From: Atkinsonella hypoxylon
Lineage: Eukaryota > Ascomycota > Sordariomycetes > Hypocreales > Clavicipitaceae
Direction of reading: 5' to 3'
Assembly (NCBI GenBank): GCA_000729835.1
Contig: JFHB01000170.1
Span: forward strand, 1-64,000
DNA: 64,000 nucleotides
Of the stretch, positions 11,854 through 22,505 are shown piece by piece. The translations under genes and the position numbers were made by a program. Position 1 is the stretch's first letter; each line of letters opens with the position of its first letter. The notes below the pieces were generated by a model, which searched no databases, was not told the origin of the DNA, and saw nothing but the letters and a program-made list of their open reading frames with translations.

Positions 11854-12376
11854 TATAAAGAGGGAGATAGAAGAGATAACAGAAGAGAGAGAAGATAAAG
11901 AAGCTTCTAGTGTGTAGAAGAGTGTAAATTGCTTGCTTAATTCCTCTAACTTAGGAGGGAGGAAGCGGCCTATATATAGCTAATTCTAAAAGAGAAAGAA
12001 AGAGAAGAGAAGAAGGAAAAACAAGAAGGGGGTTAGCTAGATACCCGAAAATCCTGCAGCTTGTAGAGCGAGAGAATTCTGAGAGATGCTAAGTGATCTG
12101 TTGCACTGCCTCTATAAGAGGGGCTAATATTAGTGTGTATAGAGCTCTATAATAAAGGAAAGATAACAGACTAGATAACCCCTGTTGTATTCTATCCTAG
12201 TCTAATACACCTACTTGTTTCCTACACTTAGTTGTTGTAACTAAGTTCCTTTGTACTACTGTTGGAGTAGTTGTGCTGGTAATAGCTGTTAGAGCTGATG
12301 TTGCATGAAGCTAGCGATGTTGGTATCGCTGGTGAAGTGGCCACTTTTGGCACTGGTGTTAAAGCTACTTTTGATA
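11854..12376 (-). repeat. V-1 5' LTR
   Basis: 523 bp, matching 6178-6700 and the solo copy at 26733-27255. The outer end (about 12290-12376) keeps GGTATCGCTGGTGAAGTGG, while the inner counterpart near 6650 has gttatcgctag-type C/G-to-T/A changes. Any promoter would read leftward from here. I see no clear TATA box distinguishable from the AT-rich background. Confidence 0.9.
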
Positions 12377-13129
12377 GCTCTTAATATAAAGATACCACTA
12401 TTACAGTTATCTATTGCCTCTACGTGATCTATACTATACACTACAGCTTGATTTAGGCCGCTGCTGCTTCTACTACGTGATAATTGCTAGGAGCAATTAC
12501 AGGTGCTAAATCTAAGAGACCACTACTCTCTTAGATATCTAGTCCTGTAATCCCTATTATTTTCAATAGTAGAAAGCGCAAAAATTCGCAAAAGTAAAGG
12601 TAAATTTGCAGGGAAAAGTAGGTTAAAACAACAGTATATAGATTTATAGGTGTTTTCTTCCTAACCTCCTGCAATTCTGTAATATAGGTTAATTTTAATA
12701 GTTCTAATAATAATAAATAAGGAAATAAGGAAAGAGATGCTAAGAGATTTAAACAATCTATTGTATAATAAAGGAAATTAAGACTTATAAGGAAAAGAGT
12801 TAGTAGTAGGCTTCTGCTAGCTAATTTAGGGTTTTCTAGCGGGCTACATTACCCTTCTAACAACGCTAATACTCTTCTTCCTAATTTATAGAGTGTTTCT
12901 GCAGATATTTATTTATAATTTCTAAAGTGTTAACTTTAAGCTTGTCTTTAGTAATCTATTAGTTGTCTTTAGTAGAGAACTCTTTCTATTGTATAAGGAA
13001 TTCTAGACGCAGCTTACTTAACTTACTGCAGAAACGTTAGATTTAATAGGTATAAATTCGCTTAATTTCCTAATAGTCCTCTATACTAGACCCTTCTATT
13101 GCAATTAGCAGTAGTAGTTGCTCTTCCTA

Positions 13130-14781
13130 GTTAAAAGGGTCTTTACCTTATTTTAGCTTCTAAAGGTAAGCTGCTAATACTACTAGGTATACATATAAAT
13201 TTAGTAGGAAATCTAGGCAAAATAACAATAGGCTTACTTTTGCAAGAACCTTATATAGCTCTACTTATTAAGGAGACTATTTCTTTTTTAGCTTTCCTAG
13301 AAGTGTATATCCTTAGTGTAATTATAGGTAGACTGTATCCCCTACTTTAATGTTAATAGGCTTATGCTAAGCGTTGTATTTAATCTTACTTAAGGTATTT
13401 ACTATACTAATAGCTGTTTCTGCCTCTCGCTAGTATAGCTTCTAAAGTATAGCTATATTGCTTGTATCTGTTCTATTACTAGGAACGTTATCTAATTAGA
13501 TTAAATTAATAACAGTAGCTAGTTAGAAACTATATATAAGTTCGTTAAGGGAAATCTCTATACTAGCTGCTACTATATTGTTAAGTTAGTGCTATAGTGC
13601 TAGAAGTATTGCAGTCTATAGCGTATCTAGATTTATAACTGTATAGTATTAAACAGCAATAATAACTATTTAATTCTTCCGTTTAGCTGTTCTATCTATC
13701 TGTAGGTAGTAAGCTGTAGCTATAAGCAATTTACTTCTAATTTAGGTAAATATACTTCTCTAAACGTTAGAAATAAACTTTAGATCTTAGTTGCTTACAA
13801 TCTACTTAGGAAGGCTTATTGCTTACAATCTACTTAGGAAGGCTTTAGTCTAATAAATACAGCATCTATAAGAGTAGTTCTACCTAAATTTCTGCTGTAT
13901 ATATTATATGCCTAGGTATAAGGATTGTTTACTTGCTAAATAGGCAATTTACTGGATACAGTAAATTATAGAAGCTATATCTATCTTTTTGCTATAGAGT
14001 GTTTATTAAGCTAACTTTAGGTATATTAGTAATAAAATCAAGCGAAATTGTATAGAAGAGCGTTAGAACTAACTCTAACAACCTTAATTCCTCTAGTAGC
14101 TTACTGCAGTTAATTGCGTTTTCTTTATAGGCGCAGCAGTAAGTAATATAGGTTTAAATCTGCTTATATATCTATAGAAAGTAAACTACCTGCAATTCTA
14201 CTGCTATTCTATAGGCGCTAAAATAGTTCTAATTATTATAGACTATTTTAAGGATAAATTCTACAACCTTTATAGGTATATACAGTTAGAATAGGCCTTT
14301 TCTATTATAATAGTACAAAAGCCTATTGTCTTGTAGGGCCTATCTATACAGCGGAATCCTTAGTCTTTATTGTTGATTTTACTAAGCCTGCTTTTCGCAA
14401 AAGTCCTTAATACCTTCTATAATCCTGTTAAGCTTTAGATTAAAACTATAGCCTTAAACAATTTCCTTTTTTAGATCTTTATCTAATACTGCTGTAGCGC
14501 TACATTCTTTAGTAAAAAACGCGCTTGCATTAAGCTTATTGAATTTGCTATTATAAGCCTCCTCTTAGTATAAGACTGTAACTAGCAACCTAGAGAGTGC
14601 ATCTAGCACTACATTTAGTACTTCTAGCATATAGAAGACTCTTAGGTTAAATTACAATAGATAATTAGCTACTTTAGCTAATTTTAGGTTAGCCTTATCT
14701 AGATCTATTGTAGTAAGTAAGGTGTATTTAATAATCCCCTTTACTAGTAAGTAGTCTATAATAATATTAATAGTGTAGTAG
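13130..14781 (-). pseudogene. Z-1 integrase remnant with RNase H tail
   Basis: Minus strand, continuing from the RT-RNase H block across TRIM W. The first part (about 14550-14780) is the end of RNase H, with a DALSRL block (here VLDALSRLL). A zinc-binding HHCC-like segment (about 14130-14330) follows with several His and Cys converted to Tyr. The core (about 13500-14110) contains ISLDFITNIP, the first catalytic Asp region, then TILIP, LLLQMLYL and a SLPKQIVSN-like block interrupted by a 28-bp duplication. A GDTVYLRLHQGY-type block (GPY/F module, about 13130-13370) ends it. Stops are TAA/TAG. This is a Ty3/gypsy integrase of the common fungal type. Confidence 0.9.
13791..13846. repeat. 28-bp tandem duplication inside Z-1 integrase
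   Basis: Two adjacent copies of a 28-bp unit starting TTGCTTACAATCTACTTAGG (13791-13818 and 13819-13846), differing only at the last base. The length is not a multiple of three, so it shifts the integrase frame just before the second catalytic Asp motif. The near-identity suggests it arose after most RIP damage. Confidence 0.95.
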
Positions 14782-15323
14782 TGTTACGGAGTGGCCTAAT
14801 TGGGCTATAGCGGATGCCTGCGCACTCCATATAGGCGTTAGCCCAATCCCCTGCCTGACCCCTACGGCAAAAGGATACGTATTGTACAAGTTACATAACT
14901 CTATACAATTAGCATCTATATTACAAGACTAGGTTAAAGACCTAGTCCGTTATATAGCTCCCCTGTTACGCCTAGTCTCTCTCTCTCTTCCCACCTTTAT
15001 CAGCTAGGAGCTAGTTGTAATACCACACACCCCCTAAGGATCTATTGCCTTGTTAGCCCAGGTTGAACCCCCTGCCGCCCTAGGACTTAACCCGCCTAGA
15101 AGCTGTTCTGCGCCGGTTTGAACCTGTAACCTTAAGGTAACTTGTACAAATGTTACGGAGTAGCCTAATTGGGCCATAGCGGATGCCTGCGCACTCTATA
15201 TAGGCGTTAGCCCAATCCCCTGCCTAACCCCTACGGCAAAAGGATACGTATTGTACAAGTCACATAACTCTGTACAATTGGCATCTATATTACAAGACTA
15301 GGTCAAAGACCTAGTCCGTTACA
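14782..15323. mobile_element. W: 542-bp terminal-repeat retrotransposon in miniature (TRIM)
   Basis: Two 173-bp direct repeats (14782-14954 and 15151-15323), each starting TGTTACGG and ending GTCCGTTA[CT]A, flank only 196 bp of internal sequence. The whole is bounded by TSD AGTAG (14777-14781 and 15324-15328). There is no coding capacity, so this fits a non-autonomous TRIM rather than an autonomous LTR element. Each repeat ends in a short hairpin (15297-15315, 8-bp stem, loop AAA). The internal part has a CT run and two sequences resembling a tRNA B box (15061-15070; 15115-15124, GGTTTGAACC), which may be chance. It is clearly GC-richer than its surroundings. Confidence 0.9.
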
Positions 15324-15328
15324 AGTAG

Positions 15329-16900
15329 TTAGATTAAACTATTTTCTGTAGCTTTTAAACACTTTATACAATTGCAGCTACCTCTACCTTAGTTAATCTA
15401 TAACGTTTCTTTAAGTTAGAAGTATATCTTAAGAGAAAGAGAATTAGTTAAAGCTAATTGTTTTTAATATCTTTACTAGGTATACTGTAACTGTTCTATT
15501 TACCTATAAGCTAGAAGATAAAGAGCCTAAATCCTTCCTTATAAGTGTTAACTTTAAAGAATAAATACTTACTAGAGTTATAGTGCTATAGAATAGTGTT
15601 TTTATTAAGGTATACCTTTACCTCTTAGAATGCCTTCTCTTCCTTAGGTTTTAGCAAAAATATTGCTTCTTAGGCTTTCTTTTAGTGCATTAGTTTAGGT
15701 AGACTATTAGCTAAGCCTTTCTTATAAAGCTCTTACAGTAAGGTAGTCTTTTGTTTCTATAGTAAGTAAATTTATATATTAAACTATAGAATACTCTTCT
15801 ATAAAAAGCTAGCTATATTAATAAAGGTCTTTAGATTTATAAGATTTACTAAAAACTTAAGTTTTTAAAAAGCTTTTAGCCTATTATTTATATTAGTAAT
15901 TCTATTACTATTAACAATAAAACCTAATAGCTAAATAGCTAAGTAGCCTATAAATAACTTCTTTATAGCTATTATTAACTTATTTTTCTTTAGAATTAAT
16001 AAGACTATATTAAGATATATAAGGTAGTCCTTAGTAGAGTTAAAGAATATAATAATATTGTTAATATAGATTTATATAAAATATTAATACTTTTAAAATA
16101 ATTAGTCTATATACTATTAAGTAAAAGCTAATGTATTCTTAAAGCCTATAAGCGCTATATTTAATGCTTCTAATTCTTATTTTAATATTACTACTATATA
16201 AGATTAATGCTCTTATTTTATAGAAAGCTAGTAAAAAAACCCTAATATATTAAAGAGCAAAAATATCTTCTTACTATATATATCTACTATAATATCTAAT
16301 TAATCTAGTAAAGGGTATACATTTAGCATTACTACACTATTAAGTAGCCTTATATTAACTATAACTTATCCTTTTCTTTCTATTAAGGTTTTAATCTACA
16401 CTATAAAGGCTAGGCAGGCTATAGCTACTAGGTTATCTAAATATAATATCTTTCTACTTAAATATAGCTTATTATAAACCTTATCTAATTTAGCTTTATC
16501 TTTAGCTCCTAGTAGGTAGATTTAAATAGGTTTTAGCTGCTTCTGCTATCTATTTACTAGATCTACTCTTATATACTAGTCTTTTAGTATAGAAATAATA
16601 CCTCTATTACAATAAATATTGTATTTATCTATTAAGTTAATAAGCTTAGCTATAACGTTTAAGTTTAAGTTTTCTACCTTAACCTTATATTTATTGTAGA
16701 TATATAGTACATCCTTAAAATAAGAGATTCTATATATAAAGATACTATTATTAACTTTCTTAGGGTTAAATCCACTACTATTACCTTCTTTCTATATTTT
16801 ATAATCTTTAGTAAGTAATAGACTATTATTAAGCATAATATCCTTAGAGAAATATATATATAAATTAAATAGGTTTATAATTATATAGTTAGCTTTAAGT
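15329..16900 (-). pseudogene. Z-1 reverse transcriptase and RNase H remnant
   Basis: Minus strand. RT (about 15870-16420) reads VIVNIRLLNSVV (family RVVVDIRGLN), then YPLLDQLDIIV, IIGFFYQL, IGFKNTLAF and the active site at 16054-16068, YINNI, where YVDDI is expected: both catalytic Asp codons have become Asn. STKDYLIYLNIVL and FIGYLAIQLLGF follow. RNase H (about 15340-15640) contains LRYTSNLKKRYRLTKVEVAAIV, recognisable as the fungal gypsy block with a Tyr-x-x-Thr-Glu-x-Glu core (one Glu now Lys). TRIM W interrupts the RNase H end. This RT type is common in fungal gypsy elements. Confidence 0.92.
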
Positions 16901-17169
16901 CCTTTATTGTACTAAAGATAAGTAACTTTCTAATTTTTTTAGATTATAATAAATTTATCTAAATAGTTATAGGCTACTATTTACTTCTAGTTAGTTATAC
17001 TAAGCAATACATTTAGAATAAGGTTAGATTTTAAGTATATATAGTAGGCAGTAGCCTTCTTATTAGCTAGTACCTCCTTCTATTTAACTAGAATATACTT
17101 CTATAATTTTAGCGGAATTATTATAGCTTATACTGCTGTTATATTCTAATATAGAATCTTTAAAATTAG

Positions 17170-17412
17170 CTAAAAGATACCTATTTCTATAACTATATTA
17201 TAAATAGACCTAATAGTAGCTCTAGAGCGAATAAAATCGATTTTAACACTATAATTATAGAGGAAGGTTAAACCTAAAAGGAGCTTTAGTTTTAAGTTAC
17301 TTATTACGTTAGCTATAACTGTAAAATAGCTAGTTATAGGTACGCTATATATAGATCTAGGGATATAGAAGTTAAATATAGCTGTCTTAGAGATATAGAA
17401 GAATAACTGCAC
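17170..17412 (-). pseudogene. Z-1 retropepsin-like protease remnant (open segment of pol)
   Basis: An 80-codon stop-free stretch that lies in the pol reading direction, upstream of RT on the minus strand. It contains KLKLLLGLTFLYNYSVKIDF, matching the C-terminal retropepsin block (LLG-x-D-F-L) with the Asp replaced by Thr or mutated. An upstream IPRSIYSVPIT segment resembles the flap-to-core region of this family. The open length is an accident of low Gln/Trp content rather than a sign of function. No start codon context is implied. Confidence 0.65.
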
Positions 17413-17759
17413 TCTAGTAACTAGTTTTAGCTCTATTTTTGCCTATTTTACATTCTAACTAAACTAAGTTAACTATACCTTATTAATTAGCACTAAAGAG
17501 GTTCTAGTATCTAGGTAGATCTAATGTAATAGTCCCTTATTATAGAATTAAATAGAAATCTTTAGAAAGGAATTTAACTTTAAAATACTAGATTTAACAA
17601 TCTATAGCTTTATAACTACTTTAACTACCTACTTTATCTAGATTCCCTATAAATCCTTTTAGTCTACTTCTATTTAAACCTTCTTCTTTTATTTTTCTTT
17701 ACTTTTAGTAAAATAGGTTTTAATAAAGTTAAATTTTAGGCTAGTTAGTAGCTCCTTAG

Positions 17760-18785
17760 TATTAACTATTTCTTCTTCTTCTATTAGCTAGTATTTACAG
17801 CTTTTAAGATACTTCTTATAGTTTTTTTAGTTAAATTTATCTTTAAACGTTATTATATAGGTATATTTCTTATTATTCTATAGTAAGCTCTATTATTAAA
17901 AACGTTAAAGCTACTAAGAATACTATAGCTCTAGCTAATAATTCTAGCTAGCCTCTAAATCCTAGTTCTATTAAGGCTAAAGTTACTACTCTCTTAACAG
18001 CTAATTTCTTTTATTTTATAGTAGGTATTAAGTATAATTATTCTAGTAATTTTTATAGAATAGAGGTTAGAACTAAAATTAACTATTGCTCTTATTCTAG
18101 TTAGCTTAGTTACCTTAGGCTGCTTTATTGTTTTTAGAGTTCTTACTGTTAAATTTACTCTAAGTGTAGTAAGTATTAGTATCTTCTTTATAGTTTTCTA
18201 ATTTTTATTATTTTTTTAGATCCTTTAGGCATTTTTATAGATCTTTAACCTTATTATTTACTATAGTAATATATATAGATCTTAGGTCTTTTGCTGTTAG
18301 AATTAGGTATAGCTATTGCAATCTTAAGTATAGCTTATAATAGAGTCTTAAAAGGAGCTAAAGATTAGTAGTTTTACTATTTATATAGATATATTAGAAT
18401 ACTCTAGAGGTAAATTCCCTAAATAATTTTTCTTTAATTATATTTTACTCTATAAACTTAGCTAAATCTAGCTATATTATTGCATTCTAGATCTATATAC
18501 TAAATTCTTTATAGATAGCAGTATAAATAGAGTTTAAACTGCTAAAAATAGCTATTTTTTTATAGTAATCTAAATGCTGCCTATACTATATTAATATATT
18601 CCCTTTAAAGAGAGTTTAGAGCTTAACGTAAATAGCTTCTTAGGCGTTAATTGCACTATAGCTATAGTAGTCTTTAACAGCTTAAATCTATAGCTCTATA
18701 TTGTAGAAAACAGTGTACTTTCCTTTATATAAAATTAGCTTATAGACATTTCTATTGTTAAAGGGTTTAAAGTAACTAATATTAG
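17760..18785 (-). pseudogene. Z-1 gag-proximal region (part)
   Basis: Minus strand between the protease remnant and the C-A insertion. Translation gives Lys/Asn/Leu-rich runs with TAA/TAG stops. By position this is the 3' part of gag. I could not point to a secure zinc knuckle, so the call rests on gene order. The other part of gag lies beyond C-A at 25102-26454. Confidence 0.45.
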
Positions 18786-19100
18786 TGTTGGAATCGTCAT
18801 GACTCCATCGTGCGATTCCGGCGCCTGCGTGGGTGGATACAACCGCTAATTAGTTGCATCTGCACACTAGTCTTTACTTACATCGGGGTTGCCGATACCC
18901 CTTAATTCCCCCTTAACACAACACTATGCTTAAGGTATATAAGGCATCTAACGGGGTATATAATGTAGCCTCTTTTGCTAGTTAGATATAACTCCTAAAT
19001 AACTAAATTTAAACCTCTTTAATGTAAATACTAGTATACTAGTAAACTAGTTATAGAACTAACTTAAAGGAGTATAAATTAAACCCTTAGTCTATTAACA
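18786..19100 (+). repeat. C-A 5' LTR
   Basis: 315 bp. The outer left end retains TGTTGGAATCGTCATGACT, whereas the same bases in the 3' LTR read tgttagaatcgttataact. The inner right end is the reverse: here tctattaaca, in the 3' LTR tctatcgaca. RIP damage thus increases toward the inside of the element. Confidence 0.95.
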
Positions 19101-19249
19101 CTAATTAGTAGTTACTTAACTAGAAGTCTTTAGTATAACTAAAGAGATTAGCATAACTAACTATAGATTAGCTAGATTTAGCAAGAAGAGACGTAATACT
19201 ATTAGCTAGAACCCTTAGCGGCTAATGTAACTAGTAAAGTGTGCTAAAG

Positions 19250-22200
19250 GAAGAGATATCTTTATAATTGCTTAGTTACTAAGTTATATTTACTTATAAC
19301 AACGTTTTAGTTTAACTAATTATTAATATTAAACTCCTAAGGAATTAAATTACTAGCTAGAACCCTTAGCGGCTAATGCTATAGGATTTAACTCCTTTAA
19401 CTATCTTAGAACTTAGCTAGAAGCTAGCTAAATCCCTCTATCTTTATACTAATTCTATTACACCTACTTTCTCTTTCTATACTACTTAATCTTATCTAAT
19501 ATAATAAGTTTATAACAACCCTAGGTAGATTTATAAGAATTTAAGCAATAACTATAACCTAATAAGCTTCTAGAATAACTTTAAAAGTATTAAAAACTTC
19601 TATTAATAGATTAGAACTTAATATACAAAATTAACCTAGAAACTGCTACTACTACTAATCTAAATAATAGAATTATCTTTATAATTAACCTCTATAAAGA
19701 TTAAAGATTTAGAGATTAAGAATAATAGAAGAACTTTAAATTTAACTTCTATAACTAAAATAAAGACCTATTTTAAAGAGCTTTTACTCTAATTATTAAA
19801 GTATTACGCAATTTACTATATAAATATAGAGTCTATATAGGTAGAAGCAGCAGCTAAATTGCTAATTCCCTTAAAAGAGTACTATAGAAAGAGAAACAAT
19901 CTATATAGCTAGAAGAAGAGATTAATAAATAAGTAGCATTAGGTAAATTCTACTTAAATCTACACCTAGATGTAGAACCTATATCTACAGTAAAGAAGCC
20001 TTAATCTTCTTTATAGAACCCTTCTTCTATACCTTTAGCACTCTCTCTATTACTTTTATTAAGTGTACCTAGTAATCTAATAGGTACATTAGTAGGAATG
20101 CTACCTTCTCTCTCTTTACTATAGAATATAAGATTTCTTCTGCTTTTAGTAGTATAACTATTACTTCCTTCTATAATAGATCCTTTCTAGACTAATATAA
20201 GGAAAGTCCTTAACCTTATAAAGATCTATAAGAAAAGTAATAAATATAGTAGCAATATATTCGATTTTATTATGCTAAAAGTAGTTATCCTTAAAGACCT
20301 ATACTAATAACTTAATTTCTTAGAACTAGCAATAATAAAGGCATTTTTAGTAATATTAATAGGTAAAGTATATAAATTCTACCTTATAATAATTGTAATA
20401 AATATAAGAATAAATTACACCTTTAACTAAATAGTTAAAATTATTAAATAACACTTTAAGACCTTAACTAATAAGCAGTTCTATTGTTAAAGATAGAACA
20501 GTATTATATTGCGCAATATAATCACTAAGAACCCTAATAAATCTATACTTAACTGCTTTAATATAATAATCTAGAACCTTTAAGACATTTACAATAGCCT
20601 TTTTAACCCTTTTATAGATAATTCTAAACTTATTAAATAAACCCTTTAAGCAGTTAGAGGTATCTCTAAATATAGCTAAGCTAAATTTATAACTAATGCA
20701 ATATTCTAAAAGCTTATTAGCAACCTATAAAAGTTAATTAGTATTGCAGAAGTATAGAAGGAAATTAGCTAATTCTACGTTAGATTTAACTAACTTAATA
20801 TTAATAATAAAGCCCTCTATATAGACTATTAATATTAACGTTTAAGAGACCCTAGCTATAGCAGAAGTAAGACCTAAAAACAACACTACTTTATCTATAG
20901 AAAAGAAGGATATTAGTTAATAAAGTACAGCAAAAAAGAGCGTTAAGAAGTACAGTAAAGATAGTAGAATAATAAGAAGTATAGAACCTCTTCTTTAGAC
21001 AGTAAATTTAGAGCCTATCTATAGGCTTATAAAGGATTAAGTAAACCTATATAGAATAACAGTTCTAATAATGCTTAAGATGTAAGTAAGGCATTTATTA
21101 AAGAATCTAATATAGCTAATAAAGGAAAAGCTCCTTAGCTAACAATTATATAATTCTTTACTAATGCTGCAACTATAAACAATAGAGCTATCTTCTAAAA
21201 CCTTAAGGAAGAAGCTTGCTAGTATACTCTACATAAGGAAGACCTATTTACAGAAGATTAATTAAATCCTATAGATCCCTTATTATATTTATTATCTTAT
21301 ATATTAAAAGAACGTTATTCTAGTAAGACATTTAAAGGCATCTTACTTAACACTAAAGTAGTAAGTATATTAATAGCTAGAATTAACTAAGTATAAGCAC
21401 TAGTAAAGAAAATGCCTTTATTAAAGATAAATCTATCTAATTAACACTATATAATTACATTTAGCGTAAGATTAGTAACTTTAATAGGCTTTATTATAGT
21501 TCTAATAGTCTTTAGCCTAATTACATTCTACGTAATTAATATAAGCACTCTATTCCTGTACAGTATTAATAATATAGATAAGATATATATAAAGCTTAAC
21601 AACCTTAAAAACGTGCTAATTTAAGGCAATTAGAAGGTTTCTATTATTTAGAAATAAGAACATCTATAGTAAACTCTAGAAGCTACAGAAGTAGCTATAT
21701 TCTTTTTATTAAAAAAGTAAATCCGTTAACTTTATTGTTAATTTAAATATCCCTCTATATAATAATTAATAAAGATTCTATAATACATAAGAGAAGATAT
21801 TAGTAACAATAACGCTATTAATAGAATTATATAAGTCTACTACTACTGCTAACTTAACAGTAAATTACTTAGTTAATTCTAATTTACATTAAAAGATAAC
21901 TATAACTTTAACTATAAAATTATTGTTAATATTATATATCTAAACAGCAGCTCTGTTCTTTATATTGTAGATTCTGCAACCTTATTCTAGGCAGCCTACT
22001 TTCTAGAACCCTAAAAGCAGAAAGCATAAAACATCTAGAATGCATTAAAAGAATGCTAGATTAATACCTATCTAGGCCCTTCTAACTAGATAGTTTATAA
22101 TACTAGAAAGAACTTTATATCTGCTAAATTCCGCTATTATATATAAATGTTGTCTATTAATATTAATAAAGTTCCTATTAAATCCTATAACAGCATTAGT

Positions 22201-22505
22201 AAAGTTAAATAGTACTATAGCTTATTATAAAGAGCTTATAACATTATTAACAATAAATTAAGCACTAATACTAGTATTATAAAGGATTAAAAGCTTTAAA
22301 TAGCTGTTAAAGCTGTTAATAATTCTGCTAGACCTAACGGTCTTATGCCTATATTATTAGTCTTTAGTTCCTACCCTTATATAATAGATAATTTGCTCTT
22401 AAGCCTTTCTGTAATATAATAAGCTTTAATTCTATGTAAAGCTACTAATAAAGCCTAAAAATGCCTAATATAAAGGTAAATTTATAATGCTTTTACCTCC
22501 TACAA
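19250..22505 (+). pseudogene. C-A gag, protease and integrase remnant
   Basis: Gag occupies roughly 19250-21290 and has no motif I can name. Protease (about 21310-21600) follows, reading like RYSSDIF...DTGAAGVSTAG in intact relatives, here with N for D. A pre-integrase zinc finger (about 21705-21885) has His codons turned to Tyr. The integrase core (about 21895-22440) keeps INIIYLN-like, FQAAYFLEP, CWINTYLGPSN, YDARKNF, NSISKVKQYY, LQRAYNII and NSAGPNGLMP blocks, a good match to the fungal copia family with SIGKVERYH and D[TS]AGPDGLVP. Stops are TAA/TAG. Integrase would join cDNA to host DNA. Confidence 0.88.

Larger units (their letters stand above)
6178..12376 (-). mobile_element. V-1: complete Ty1/copia retrotransposon on the minus strand
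   Basis: 6199 bp with TSD GCTCT (6173-6177 and 12377-12381) inside the U-1 LTR. The 523-bp LTRs are 6178-6700 and 11854-12376. On the minus strand the order is leader, gag with a zinc-knuckle-like motif, protease, integrase, RT, RNase H, a purine tract and the 3' LTR, which is the copia order (integrase before RT). All frames contain RIP stops. The LTR ends are TATCAA...TTGATA rather than TG...CA. It is the innermost element of the seven-level nest and among the less mutated. Confidence 0.93.
5661..12568 (+). mobile_element. U-1: solo LTR of copia family U, split by V-1
   Basis: Own sequence is 5661-6177 and 12382-12568 (704 bp), flanked by TSD GTAGA (5656-5660 and 12569-12573) within Z-1. 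It starts TGTTAAAAATAAGC and ends TTTTCAATA, matching the 707-bp U copy at 44667-45373 and the 698-bp LTR at 40245-40942. Only one LTR is present, so it is a solo LTR left by LTR-LTR recombination. The family is assigned to Ty1/copia because the LTR at 40245 directly follows a copia RNase H and a purine tract. Its first 100 bp are only lightly mutated. Confidence 0.88.

Noticed and set aside
15061..15124. tRNA gene or tRNA-derived SINE in the interior of W
   Set aside because: B-box-like sequences only. No cloverleaf, no A box at the right distance, and the paired 173-bp LTRs explain the element better.
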